DNA from: Anaerolineae bacterium | GTDB lineage: Bacteria; Chloroflexota; Anaerolineae; B4-G1; DUEL01 | Length of the DNA stretch: 11,578 bases | Reading direction: 5' to 3' | NCBI GenBank assembly: GCA_029932895.1 | Contig: JAOZPF010000073.1 | Coordinates: 1-11,578 of the forward strand | Shown: piece after piece, positions 1 through 6,928 of the stretch | How positions within the stretch are numbered: the stretch's first letter is position 1 | How the letters are laid out: each line of letters opens with the position of its first letter | Program-made: the position numbers and the translations under genes | Notes under the pieces: model-generated | Told to the model about the DNA's origin: nothing | The model's database searches: none | The model's input: the letters and a program-made list of their open reading frames with translations, nothing else

Positions 1-320
1 AGGGATTCCCCGCGGCGGTGCTCATCCGGGCGCTGGCTCCGCTGGAGGGGCTGGAGCGGATGCGTGTGCTGCGCGCCGGTCGGCCCGATGCCGAGCTGAC
101 CAACGGCCCGGCCAAACTCTGCCAGGCGCTCTCCATCGACCGCCGCTTTGACGGGGCCGACCTGTGTGCGCCGCATTCCTCCCTCTTTCTCGAAGCGGGT
201 CAGCCAGTGCAGGACGAAGCTGTCGTTGTGACCCCTCGCATAAACGTGCGCGGCGACGAAACTGCGCTGACTGCTCCCTACCGCTTTGCGCTGCGTGCAA
301 GCCGCTGGGTCTCCCGCTAG
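1..320 (+). CDS. 3-methyladenine DNA glycosylase (AAG/MPG family), 3' end only
   Basis: This is the C-terminal 105 or so residues of a DNA-3-methyladenine glycosylase, a base-excision-repair enzyme that removes alkylated purines from DNA. The reading frame is already open at base 3 (G-F-P-A-A-V-L-I-R-A-L), so the GTG at 18 is an internal valine and the gene starts to the left of the window. The family signature LTNGPAKLCQAL is seen, preceded by 'LIRALAPLEGLERM' and followed by 'PRINV...PYRFALRASRWVSR', which matches the usual end of the family (PRIG...PWRF...N.FVSR). The stop is TAG at 318-320. The catalytic glutamate lies in the missing N-terminal half and cannot be checked. The family identification is firm; the intactness of the gene is unknown. 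Confidence 0.9.
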   Translation, partial: GFPAAVLIRALAPLEGLERMRVLRAGRPDAELTNGPAKLCQALSIDRRFDGADLCAPHSSLFLEAGQPVQDEAVVVTPRINVRGDETALTAPYRFALRASRWVSR

Positions 321-370
321 TCGCATCCTCGCGCATCCGCGCTGGCCGCATCCTCCCGTAGCCGCGCTTT
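321..370. repeat. imperfect 25-bp tandem duplication
   Basis: Bases 321-345 and 346-370 are two consecutive copies of a 25-nt unit with 19 of 25 positions identical; both contain CGCATCCTC and CCGCGCT. It begins directly after the stop codon of the glycosylase gene. No function is apparent, and it is not a hairpin terminator. The remaining spacer to 463 shows no convincing promoter for the VIT/VWA gene beyond its ribosome binding site. Confidence 0.4.
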
Positions 371-463
371 CCACAGCGGATAACGCAGCTTTGAGAGGGA
401 ACCAGGCCACCTCCCGCACCGTCTAGAGGGCAGGAGATACCCTAGCTAATGAGGAGGAGAGAG

Positions 464-2800
464 ATGAACAAGATCAGAACACTGACCATTTTGGCGACCG
501 TGATGGTGATGTTGGCTGCGGTCTCCCCCGCCCTGGCCGATGGCTTTATCATCGTCGACCCCCCGCCCGTCCCGATCCCGGAGCCGGTCTGGCTCACCAT
601 CCGCTATCACCGAGTTGACATAACTATTGAGGACCAGATAGCAACCACCCGCATCGACCAGGTGTTTGTCAACGAGAACGACTGGGAGGTGGAGGGGACC
701 TATATCTTTCCCCTGCCGGAGGGAGCCACCGTCTCCCGCTTTGTGATGTGGGTCGATGGCGAGCCTATCGAGGCCGAGATCCTACCGGCTGACGAGGCCC
801 GCACCATCTATGAGGACATTGTCCGCCAGCGGCAGGACCCGGCGCTCTTGGAGTACGTCGGCCGAGACGCAGTGCAGGCCTCTATTTTCCCCATCCCTCC
901 TGGCGGCGAGCGGCGCATCCAACTGGAGTACACCCAGGTCCTGCCGGTGGAGAACGGCCTCGTCCGTTATGTCTACCCGCTCGACACGGAGCGCTTCTCC
1001 GCTCGTCCGTTGGAAGACGTGAGCGTCCACGTCGAGATCATCTCGCCCGATCCCATCCGCGCTCTCTACTCACCCACCCACCAGGATCGGGTCTATATTG
1101 AGCGCGACGGAGAGTACCGGGCGACGGTGGGCTATGAGGAGGCGGACGTGCTGCCGGACGAGGACTTTGAGCTGGTCTACACGGTAAGCCCGGAGGACGT
1201 GGGGTTGAACCTGCTCACCTACCGCGAGCCGCCCGAGGATGGGTTCTTCCTGCTCCTGGTGGCTCCGCGGGTGGAGGTAGATGAGAGCCGGGTGCTGCCA
1301 CGGGACCTGTTTCTGGTGTTGGATACTTCCGGCTCGATGGAGGGGGAAAAGATCGAGCAGGCCAAGGATGCGCTGACCTATGTGCTGGATCACCTCAATC
1401 CGGGCGACCGTTTCAACGTGATCGCCTTCTCTTCGGGCCTTCGCACCTACGCCCGCTCGCTGCGGCCGGCGCGGGAAGCCGGAGAGGCGGTGGAGTGGGT
1501 GCAAAGGCTGGGGGCAGTGGGCGGCACCGATATAAACCGGGCGCTTTTGGAAGCGCTGGCCCAGGCCGACTCCGAGCGGCCCACGGTGGTGATCTTTCTC
1601 ACCGACGGGCAGCCCACCGAGGGAGTGACCGAGATCGACCAGATTCTGGCCAACACCGGGGCATCGGCGGGGGGAAACGTGCGTCTCTTTCCCTTTGGCG
1701 TGGGAGATGACGTCAACACAGTGTTGCTGGACGGTCTGGCTGAACAGCATCGAGGGACCACCGCCTACGTGCGGCCCGGCGAGCAGATCGACGAGCAGGT
1801 CTCGGCTTTTTACGCCCGCGTCAGCACGCCAGTGCTGACCGATATCTCGTTCGACTTTGGTGACGTGACGGTAGGTGATGTCTATCCCGACCCTCTGCCC
1901 GACCTCTTTGCCGGCACACAGCTCATCCTGACCGGCCGTTACCGCGGCGAGGGGCCGGTGCGCATCACCCTCAGCGGCACGGTGGAGGGAGAGGAGCGCG
2001 AGTTTGTCTACGAGGGCACCTTCCGCAGCGAGGGAGGGGACGAGTTCATCCCCCGCCTGTGGGCGGCGCGCAAGATCGGCACCCTGCTCACCCAGATTCG
2101 GCTCCACGGCGAGCGGGAGGAGTGGGTGGACGCGGTGATCGACCTGAGCGTGCGCTATGGCATCATCACCCCCTATACCTCCTTCCTGATTACCGAGGAC
2201 CTCTTTGCCGAGGGGGGGCTGGAGGGCGCGACGGAGCAGTTTATGGCAGCGCCCTCACCGCCAGCGGCCGGTGCGCCAGCGGTGAGCCAGGCGGAGGCGG
2301 AGGGTGGCCTGCGGGTAGCCGACACGGTGAACGAAGAGATGATGGGCGAGGGCACGGTCGATGTGATGCGCCACGTGGGTACCAAGACCTTTTTCTTGCG
2401 CGACTCGGTCTGGACCGACGCCGAGTACGATGCGGCGACGATGACGCCAGTGCGCGTGGGCTTTGGCTCGCCGGAATACTTTGATCTACTAGCGGCCCGG
2501 CCGCAGTGGGGCGAGTATATGGCGCTGGGCAGTCGGGTCCTCTTTGTGGCCGAAGGGACGGCCTACGAAGTGGTGGAAGGGGAGAGCGGGCCGGTAGAGA
2601 TCCCGCCGGCGGCTACCCAGACCTTCCTCGGCCCTCCTGAACGGGAGGGGACCCCCACCCCTGCGTCGACGCAGCCCGGCGAGACACAGGCCACACCCGT
2701 AGCGGTGTCGCAGGAGCCTGGCCAGGGGCTATGCGCTGGGGCGATGGGGATGCTGTTGCTCTCTCTGGCAGCGACCATCGTCTGGCAGCGGATGTGGTAA
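464..2800 (+). CDS. secreted VIT + von Willebrand A domain protein with C-terminal anchor
   Basis: A 778-residue exported protein of the inter-alpha-trypsin-inhibitor heavy-chain-like type. Residues 1-25 form a signal peptide (MNKIRT, hydrophobic core, cleavage after ALA-DG). A VIT domain follows at about 30-175 (FVNENDWEVEGTYIFPLPEGA, PADEARTIYEDIVRQRQDPALLEYV). The VWA domain spans about 280-460 and has an intact MIDAS metal site: D287-T-S289-G-S291, T355 (GGTD) and D381 (LTDG). A domain seen in such proteins (VGTKTFFLRDSVWTD) follows, then a Pro/Thr/Glu-rich linker, and finally GLCAGA plus a hydrophobic segment ending QRMW. C757 is the only cysteine in the protein. I start at ATG 464 because AGGAGG at 452-457 sits 6 nt before it; the in-frame ATG at 449 would place that ribosome site inside the gene. 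Its likely role is metal-dependent protein or matrix binding at the cell surface; the ligand is unknown. Confidence 0.92.
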   Translation: MNKIRTLTILATVMVMLAAVSPALADGFIIVDPPPVPIPEPVWLTIRYHRVDITIEDQIATTRIDQVFVNENDWEVEGTYIFPLPEGATVSRFVMWVDGEPIEAEILPADEARTIYEDIVRQRQDPALLEYVGRDAVQASIFPIPPGGERRIQLEYTQVLPVENGLVRYVYPLDTERFSARPLEDVSVHVEIISPDPIRALYSPTHQDRVYIERDGEYRATVGYEEADVLPDEDFELVYTVSPEDVGLNLLTYREPPEDGFFLLLVAPRVEVDESRVLPRDLFLVLDTSGSMEGEKIEQAKDALTYVLDHLNPGDRFNVIAFSSGLRTYARSLRPAREAGEAVEWVQRLGAVGGTDINRALLEALAQADSERPTVVIFLTDGQPTEGVTEIDQILANTGASAGGNVRLFPFGVGDDVNTVLLDGLAEQHRGTTAYVRPGEQIDEQVSAFYARVSTPVLTDISFDFGDVTVGDVYPDPLPDLFAGTQLILTGRYRGEGPVRITLSGTVEGEEREFVYEGTFRSEGGDEFIPRLWAARKIGTLLTQIRLHGEREEWVDAVIDLSVRYGIITPYTSFLITEDLFAEGGLEGATEQFMAAPSPPAAGAPAVSQAEAEGGLRVADTVNEEMMGEGTVDVMRHVGTKTFFLRDSVWTDAEYDAATMTPVRVGFGSPEYFDLLAARPQWGEYMALGSRVLFVAEGTAYEVVEGESGPVEIPPAATQTFLGPPEREGTPTPASTQPGETQATPVAVSQEPGQGLCAGAMGMLLLSLAATIVWQRMW

Positions 2801-2818
2801 GGTCCGCACCAGCTTGCC

Positions 2819-2870
2819 CGGTGCCTCCGTGGCGTCCCGCTTGTGGGCAGGCCGCGGAGGCACCGCTTTT
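2819..2870 (+). terminator. rho-independent-type terminator of the VIT/VWA gene
   Basis: The arms 2819-2832 (CGGTGCCTCCGTGG) and 2852-2865 (CCGCGGAGGCACCG) pair over 14 bp with one G-U pair and a 19-nt loop, followed on the + strand by CTTTT. It lies 18 nt past the VIT/VWA stop codon. The - strand copy has no T-run, so it should act mainly on + strand transcripts, although the stem could also hinder - strand transcription leaving the converging protease gene. Confidence 0.7.
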
Positions 2871-2874
2871 CCCC

Positions 2875-3675
2875 TCACGCCGATGTTTCACGTGAAACAT
2901 CATCCCCCTCTGGCGCGGCGAACGTGTCGGCCCGGCGCAACACCAGGATGATGCCTCCCGCACCTATGGCAAAGAGCAGCACCACGCCCTCAATGCCGAG
3001 GGCAGGCCATCCGGCTTGCGCCAGCCCGACCGCCACCCCATCCACCACTGCGTGGGCGAGGACGGCCACTGCTAGCCAGCCGACGTTGTTCCGGCGCAGG
3101 CTGCGCACCACCAGCAGGCTAAAAGCGACCTGCATGGTGAGGGCGAAAACTCGCTCCACCCCGCCCAGCAATGGCATGCCCCAGGGCATCGACCAGAAGG
3201 CCTCCACCTGGGTCTGAAGTTGCTCCAGCATGTCGGGCCCAAGCCCCAATGTCTGCAAATCCATCTGGCGCAGGGCTATCATCTGAATGAAGGTGCTGAC
3301 CGCCACTACTCCGATGAGGATCGACTCGGCCCCGCCGTGGCCCAGGCCAAAGGCGACCCCCTGGCTCCAACTGCGGTCCTCTCGCCGCCAGAAGCGGAGC
3401 ACCAGGTAGCGGGCACCTTCCTCACATACCCCAGCGCTGAGGCCGGCGACCGCTGCCACAAGCGGCGCGGGCCACAGGGCTGCGCCGCGCCCGCCCCCTA
3501 GCAGCCCCAGCGCCCAGTTCAGTGGCAGATGAACGGTCTGGGAGCCGACAAAGGTGACCATGCCCGCCACGATCAGCCCCCAGGTGACGCCGGGCCACCG
3601 CCGCACGATCAGCCACAGGCTCACCGGCAGCCCTACCATGATCAGGATCTCGAGTGTGAAGGTCAGATAGATCAT
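2875..3675 (-). CDS. YhfC-type intramembrane glutamic/metallo-protease
   Basis: A 266-residue multi-spanning membrane protein with about seven hydrophobic segments. Its motifs are those of YhfC/CAAX-like (Abi-related) intramembrane proteases: E85-E86-G-A-R89-Y, a second motif G-L-G-H113-G-G-A-E117, E174-R175, and H208-A-V-V-D212. Enzymes of this superfamily cleave peptides within the membrane; the substrate here is unknown. The ATG at 3675 has AAGGAG five bases upstream. The gene is last in the leftward block, 89 nt after its neighbour. That gap contains a GC hairpin but no clear promoter. The last codons contain the parS site, and the terminal residues (after about 250) are a soluble tail outside the conserved domain. 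That probably leaves them free to carry the DNA site. Confidence 0.82.
   Translation of the reverse strand: MIYLTFTLEILIMVGLPVSLWLIVRRWPGVTWGLIVAGMVTFVGSQTVHLPLNWALGLLGGGRGAALWPAPLVAAVAGLSAGVCEEGARYLVLRFWRREDRSWSQGVAFGLGHGGAESILIGVVAVSTFIQMIALRQMDLQTLGLGPDMLEQLQTQVEAFWSMPWGMPLLGGVERVFALTMQVAFSLLVVRSLRRNNVGWLAVAVLAHAVVDGVAVGLAQAGWPALGIEGVVLLFAIGAGGIILVLRRADTFAAPEGDDVSRETSA
2884..2899. other. parS: parS centromere-like site (ParB binding site)
   Basis: TGTTTCACGTGAAACA is a perfect 16-bp palindrome identical to the canonical parS sequence bound by chromosomal ParB (Spo0J). The palindrome extends to 20 bp (2882-2901). It is embedded in the coding sequence of the YhfC-type protease, where it encodes residues D259 to S265 (DVSRETS). 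ParB loads as a CTP-dependent clamp at such sites and recruits SMC to organise the origin region. The central ACGTG rules out a Noc box (which has CCCGGG). No parA or parB is in the window, and I saw no second copy. Confidence 0.9.
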
Positions 3676-3764
3676 TTTCTCTCCTTGTGACTGTTCCGCC
3701 TCTCTTGCCAGTTAGTTCCCTCCCCCCTCTCCGACGCAGGGGAGGGCAGCCTGAGCGACTGTCT

Positions 3765-4253
3765 CTACCCCAGACGGGTGCGGCGCGCGGCCCGGCGCCG
3801 GACGAGGGCCAGGTAATAGGCAAAAGCGACCAGGTCGCTGTCCACAGGGTCGAGGATGGCGATCTCGGTCTGTCCCCACCCCACCCGCTGTGCCGCCAAT
3901 ACCGTCTTCCCCTCCTCGTTCTCCAGCTCCCAGTCGCGCAGCCAAAAGTCGCGGGGGTACAGGGTAAAGGTGCGCTCGCCGAACCGGACCTCGGTCCGCC
4001 GCCGGAGGGGGCGCACCAGGGCCGAGGCGACCACGCGGTCCCCCTTCCGCAGTCTGTGCTCTCCCCGCCAGAGAGAGGCACGCTCCATACGCCCCTGACG
4101 GCCCTCCGCGTCCGTGTAGGGCACGACCAAGCCCGGGCCAAAGGTCAGTTCCCCCACCACCAGCCCGCCCCCCACCAGCCGGTGGCGGCGGGTGAGGAGG
4201 CCGGATATCTCGACGCGTATCTGGTCGCTCGTTATGCTGTTCTCGTCCATCAT
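3765..4253 (-). CDS. unknown beta-rich protein, possibly LURP-one/Tubby-like
   Basis: I do not recognise this 162-residue protein with confidence. The strand-like pattern (VRVEISGLL, VVGELTFGPG, FGERTFTLYPRDFWLRDWELENEEGKTVLAA) and the single C-terminal helix (DLVAFAYYLALVRRRAARR) resemble LURP-one/Tubby-like beta-barrels, which bind membrane lipids; this is inference from pattern only. There is no signal peptide and no cysteine. An upstream TTG at 4289 is in frame, but the two adjacent ATGs at 4253 and 4250 follow an AGAGGT ribosome site at 5-8 nt, so one of these is the likely start. It begins 42 nt after the ConA-like gene and shares its direction, so the two are probably co-transcribed. 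Confidence 0.75.
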   Translation of the reverse strand: MMDENSITSDQIRVEISGLLTRRHRLVGGGLVVGELTFGPGLVVPYTDAEGRQGRMERASLWRGEHRLRKGDRVVASALVRPLRRRTEVRFGERTFTLYPRDFWLRDWELENEEGKTVLAAQRVGWGQTEIAILDPVDSDLVAFAYYLALVRRRAARRTRLG

Positions 4254-4295
4254 TCTGACCTCTGCTGGTTGCATGGGGTGGGCGGTCAACCCGAC

Positions 4296-5087
4296 CTATT
4301 GCGGCTCGATTGCCAGCGAGTCGACCTCCATCCATTGGCGACCAGGCGCGTCCAGCAACCCCCACTTTAACCGTCCCTGGGGCGTGACGACCATGCGTTG
4401 GTTATCTAGCCACATCACGAACCCCAGTGGGCCGCGCGGAGAGGGCGCATCCGCCAGCACGACCTCCCCGTCCACGCTGAATCGCGCCCGCTCCACCCCC
4501 CACTCCAGCGTGTAGGTGTGCCACACGGTCATCTCCGGCGGCAGGATGGCCTCGCGCACGTTCAGCACCCGTTGGGCCAGAGGCCACAACCGGCGATAGA
4601 GGGGCGGCAGATTCATCAACAGCACTGCGGGCGGGGCCAGCGGTGCCAGCAGGAACGCAGCAGGATGCAGTGCGTCGATGGTGCTGGCTTTCCAGCCGTA
4701 GCCCGGCACGCGCAGGTCGAGTTTCATGTTCGAGTCCGGCGAACTGTAAAAGAACCAGGCCGCGCGGGGCAGCGTTGGCGGACGGAATCCGGTCATCATA
4801 AAGGGGTCGTTCCAGAAGCCAAACCCCGCCGTGCCGCGCAACTGGCCCGCCGGGTGGGAGAAACGGGCCCGCACGGTCAAGCGGAGCGGAGGGCGCCAGG
4901 GGAAGCGGCGCCGGCTTATGCCCTGGTAGTCGTCGATCTGGGCGTCGGCATACTGGCGGGCCGTAGCGTCGACGGTGACGAAACGGAGCGAACACTCTGT
5001 GGGTTCCAGTACACCGGCCCCCACCACGTATCGCTTCCAGCGCGGACTGAGGGGGGAGGCGAACTCCTCGCGGGCAGCGGCGCTCAA
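4296..5087 (-). CDS. ConA-fold / GH16-like protein, apparently non-catalytic
   Basis: A 263-residue protein whose body reads like a concanavalin-type jelly roll of glycoside hydrolase family 16: RLTVRARFS, GFGFWNDPF, WHTYTLEW, ARFSVDGEVV, PLGFVMWLDN and a closing MEVDSLAIE. The GH16 active-site pattern ExDxxE is not seen; the equivalent region reads AWFFYSSPDSNMKLDL. It is therefore more likely a binding domain or a diverged enzyme. No signal peptide is seen at the chosen start. The frame stays open upstream to 5315, but that part is a shadow of the preceding gene. I choose the TTG at 5087, which overlaps the upstream TGA (TTGA) and has AGGGGGG five bases before it, suggesting translational coupling. 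Function and ligand are unknown. Confidence 0.8.
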   Translation of the reverse strand: MSAAAREEFASPLSPRWKRYVVGAGVLEPTECSLRFVTVDATARQYADAQIDDYQGISRRRFPWRPPLRLTVRARFSHPAGQLRGTAGFGFWNDPFMMTGFRPPTLPRAAWFFYSSPDSNMKLDLRVPGYGWKASTIDALHPAAFLLAPLAPPAVLLMNLPPLYRRLWPLAQRVLNVREAILPPEMTVWHTYTLEWGVERARFSVDGEVVLADAPSPRGPLGFVMWLDNQRMVVTPQGRLKWGLLDAPGRQWMEVDSLAIEPQ

Positions 5088-6346
5088 GCTTTCCCCCCTG
5101 TCGCGGCGGCGCGGCTGCGCTGCTCGTCCAGCTCGGCTGCCAACTCGGCGATCCGGGGGTCGTCCGGCGCGACACGGCGCGCGTCGTCCAGCGCTAGCTC
5201 GGCCAGGTCGTAGCGCTGCATACGCATACAGACGACCGCCAGCGCCAGGCGTACCCCCGCCCGCTGCGGCAGCCAGATGGTGGCGCGGTAATAGTGCAGC
5301 GCCGCCATGGCCCACATCTTGCGCCGGGCATACGTCTCTGCCCGCAACAGAAGCGTGGCCCCGTCGGTGATGTTGCTGTCAGCGCGCATGAGGATACGCC
5401 ACCTTTCACGGGCAAAGTCGCCGGATAGGTTAAAGAGTATCACCAGTTGTGTCAGCGCCACTATGATCCCGATCACACCAATTGCCAGTTGGTGCGCCAC
5501 AGCCATCCCGGCGACGGCGGACACCAGGCTGAGCAACGCGCTTGCCAGCAACAGGTAGTAGACAACCCGCCAGCGCTGGTACAACCCAACGAGCATCACC
5601 AGAGAGAACAGGGCGGGCACAAAGAGCATGAAAAAACCAAAGCGCGGCAGCACGGCAAAAGCAGCGCTGATTGTGGCTGGGTCGAGCAGCGACGGCAGGC
5701 CGAGGTAGGCGAGTAGCAATTCCTCTGTGGGGATATCGCCCAGCCGCCTCCCCATAGTGATGATGAAAAAGATCAGGGGCGAAGCGCCAAGGTATATGGT
5801 ATTTGCCGCCTGGAACATTATCAGGAGCCAGAGGAGAGTGGATCGCTTTTCTCGCTGGAATTCGATCCACAGCTTGCCGCCGCAGGAGCGGCAGCGGCGG
5901 TCCTCCATCCTGGTTGGCGCACCGCAATAGGGGCAGAGCAATTCGTCATCCAATTCCTCCCAGGGGGAAGAAAGAGGCGGCTGTGGTTCCGGCTCCGGTG
6001 GCTGTCGCGGGGCCAGGTCGTGGTGTAGAATGGCGGCAGCGGCAGAGACCGGGGTCTTGGTGCGGGTGACGACTGGTGATTCGGGTGCGGCTTCCGCCTG
6101 AGCAGCCATCTGCTGTCGCACCCAAGCCAGCCCCCGCCGCGCTGCCTCGTTGTCCGCATCGAGGGTGAGGACGTTCTCCAGGCAGATCTCGCGCTCAGCT
6201 AGGTCGTCCACCACGCCGCTCAGCCACAACCAGGCTGTACTATTCTCCTCATCTGCGGCGATGGCTTGCAGCAGTAGCTCGCGGGCATGCTGCTTCTGCC
6301 CGGCTTTGGCGGCGGCTATTCCCTGACGCACCAGGTCCTGATTCAT
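5084..6346 (-). CDS. TPR / zinc-ribbon / multi-pass membrane protein
   Basis: A 420-residue modular protein. Residues 1-80 hold a tetratricopeptide-like pair (GIAAAKAGQKQHARELLLQAI, AWLWLSGVVDDLAEREICLENVL). A Pro/Ala-rich linker follows, then a zinc ribbon with C138-x2-C141 and C152-x2-C155. There are about four hydrophobic segments between 170 and 310, and C-terminal TPR-like helices at about 330-415 (AALHYYRATIWLPQRAG, DLAELALDDARRVAPDDPRI). The soluble ends probably act as protein-docking surfaces on a membrane base; no catalytic motif is visible. This domain order is the main reason for suspecting a Chloroflexota host. The ATG at 6346 has a weak AAGAG ribosome site. The gene follows cobO by 26 nt and its stop overlaps the TTG of the ConA-like gene. 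Confidence 0.88.
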   Translation of the reverse strand: MNQDLVRQGIAAAKAGQKQHARELLLQAIAADEENSTAWLWLSGVVDDLAEREICLENVLTLDADNEAARRGLAWVRQQMAAQAEAAPESPVVTRTKTPVSAAAAILHHDLAPRQPPEPEPQPPLSSPWEELDDELLCPYCGAPTRMEDRRCRSCGGKLWIEFQREKRSTLLWLLIMFQAANTIYLGASPLIFFIITMGRRLGDIPTEELLLAYLGLPSLLDPATISAAFAVLPRFGFFMLFVPALFSLVMLVGLYQRWRVVYYLLLASALLSLVSAVAGMAVAHQLAIGVIGIIVALTQLVILFNLSGDFARERWRILMRADSNITDGATLLLRAETYARRKMWAMAALHYYRATIWLPQRAGVRLALAVVCMRMQRYDLAELALDDARRVAPDDPRIAELAAELDEQRSRAAATGGKA

Positions 6347-6372
6347 CTCTCTTCTCTTTGTGGTGCACTGCG

Positions 6373-6906
6373 CTACCGCTCGATCCCCTTGCGGGCCATC
6401 ACGCCCTGCTGGTAATAGTGCTTGACCTCCCGCATCTCGGTCACCAGGTCGGCCCGCTCGATGAGTTCGAGCGGGGCACGGCGACCGGTGAGGACCACCT
6501 CCACGCGCTCCGGCTTTTCCTCGAGAAAATCAAGCACCTCGCCCACCGTCAGCAGCCCAAACCAGATCGACACGTTGACCTCGTCCAGCACCATGATGTC
6601 ATACTGACCTGAGCGCATTGCCTCCCGCGCCCGCTCCAGCCCGCGGTGAGCCTGGGCCACATGTTCGGGGGTGACCTCCTCGCGGTGGATGCAACGCACA
6701 TCCCCGTATTGCTCGATGGTGATCAGGGGGTGGTCACGTAGCGCCTCCAATTCCCCGTACTGCTGCCCCTTCATAAATTGGCCGATGTAGGTGCGCATCC
6801 CGCGGCCCGACGCCCGCAGTGCCAACCCCAGGGCAGCGGTGGTCTTGCCCTTGCCGTCGCCGGTATAAACCTGCACGTACCCTTTCGACAGTTTCTCTCT
6901 CTCCAT
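6373..6906 (-). CDS. cobO: cob(I)yrinic acid a,c-diamide / cob(I)alamin adenosyltransferase
   Basis: A 177-residue enzyme of the CobA/CobO/BtuR type, which transfers the 5'-deoxyadenosyl group of ATP to the cobalt of a reduced corrinoid, making coenzyme B12. The P-loop G16-D-G-K-G-K-T-T23 lies at the N terminus, followed by GLALRASGRGMRTYIGQFMKG, MVLDEVNV (Walker B-like), VVLTGR.AP and the family's closing ADLVTEM...KHYYQQGV.ARKGIE. The length is normal. The frame is open to 7002, but that extension overlaps the preceding gene. ATG 6906 has AGGGGG seven bases upstream and is the real start. No cobalamin riboswitch fits in the 22-nt gap, so expression presumably depends on the upstream promoter. 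No other cobalamin gene is present, so salvage or isolated placement is likely. Confidence 0.93.
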   Translation of the reverse strand: MEREKLSKGYVQVYTGDGKGKTTAALGLALRASGRGMRTYIGQFMKGQQYGELEALRDHPLITIEQYGDVRCIHREEVTPEHVAQAHRGLERAREAMRSGQYDIMVLDEVNVSIWFGLLTVGEVLDFLEEKPERVEVVLTGRRAPLELIERADLVTEMREVKHYYQQGVMARKGIER

Positions 6907-6928
6907 CTCGGATCCCCCTCGGCAGAGG

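Noticed and set aside
371..448. Promoter for the VIT/VWA gene using TTGAGA at 391-396
   Set aside because: No -10-like hexamer lies 15-19 bp downstream, so no promoter is called.
1070..2107. 345-residue open frame on the - strand
   Set aside because: It lies wholly antisense to the VIT/VWA gene, has no recognisable motif and no ribosome site; it is a byproduct of GC-rich codon use.
2613..2963. - strand frame reading MFHVKH across the parS palindrome
   Set aside because: MFHVKH is simply one translation of the parS palindrome; the frame also crosses the terminator and has no domain.
3718..3746. Hairpin CCCTCCCC / GGGGAGGG between the unknown gene and the protease gene
   Set aside because: The 8-bp stem has no following T-run on the - strand, so it is not a convincing terminator; it may be a pause or processing element, but nothing more supports that.
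5088..5315. N-terminal extension of the ConA-like protein frame
   Set aside because: It overlaps the TPR/zinc-ribbon gene in another frame and is Ala/Arg/Gly-rich noise; the TTG at 5087 has a good ribosome site and a stop-start overlap.
6347..6372. Promoter or riboswitch between cobO and the TPR gene
   Set aside because: The gap is only 26 nt and contains no -10/-35 pair or structured element.
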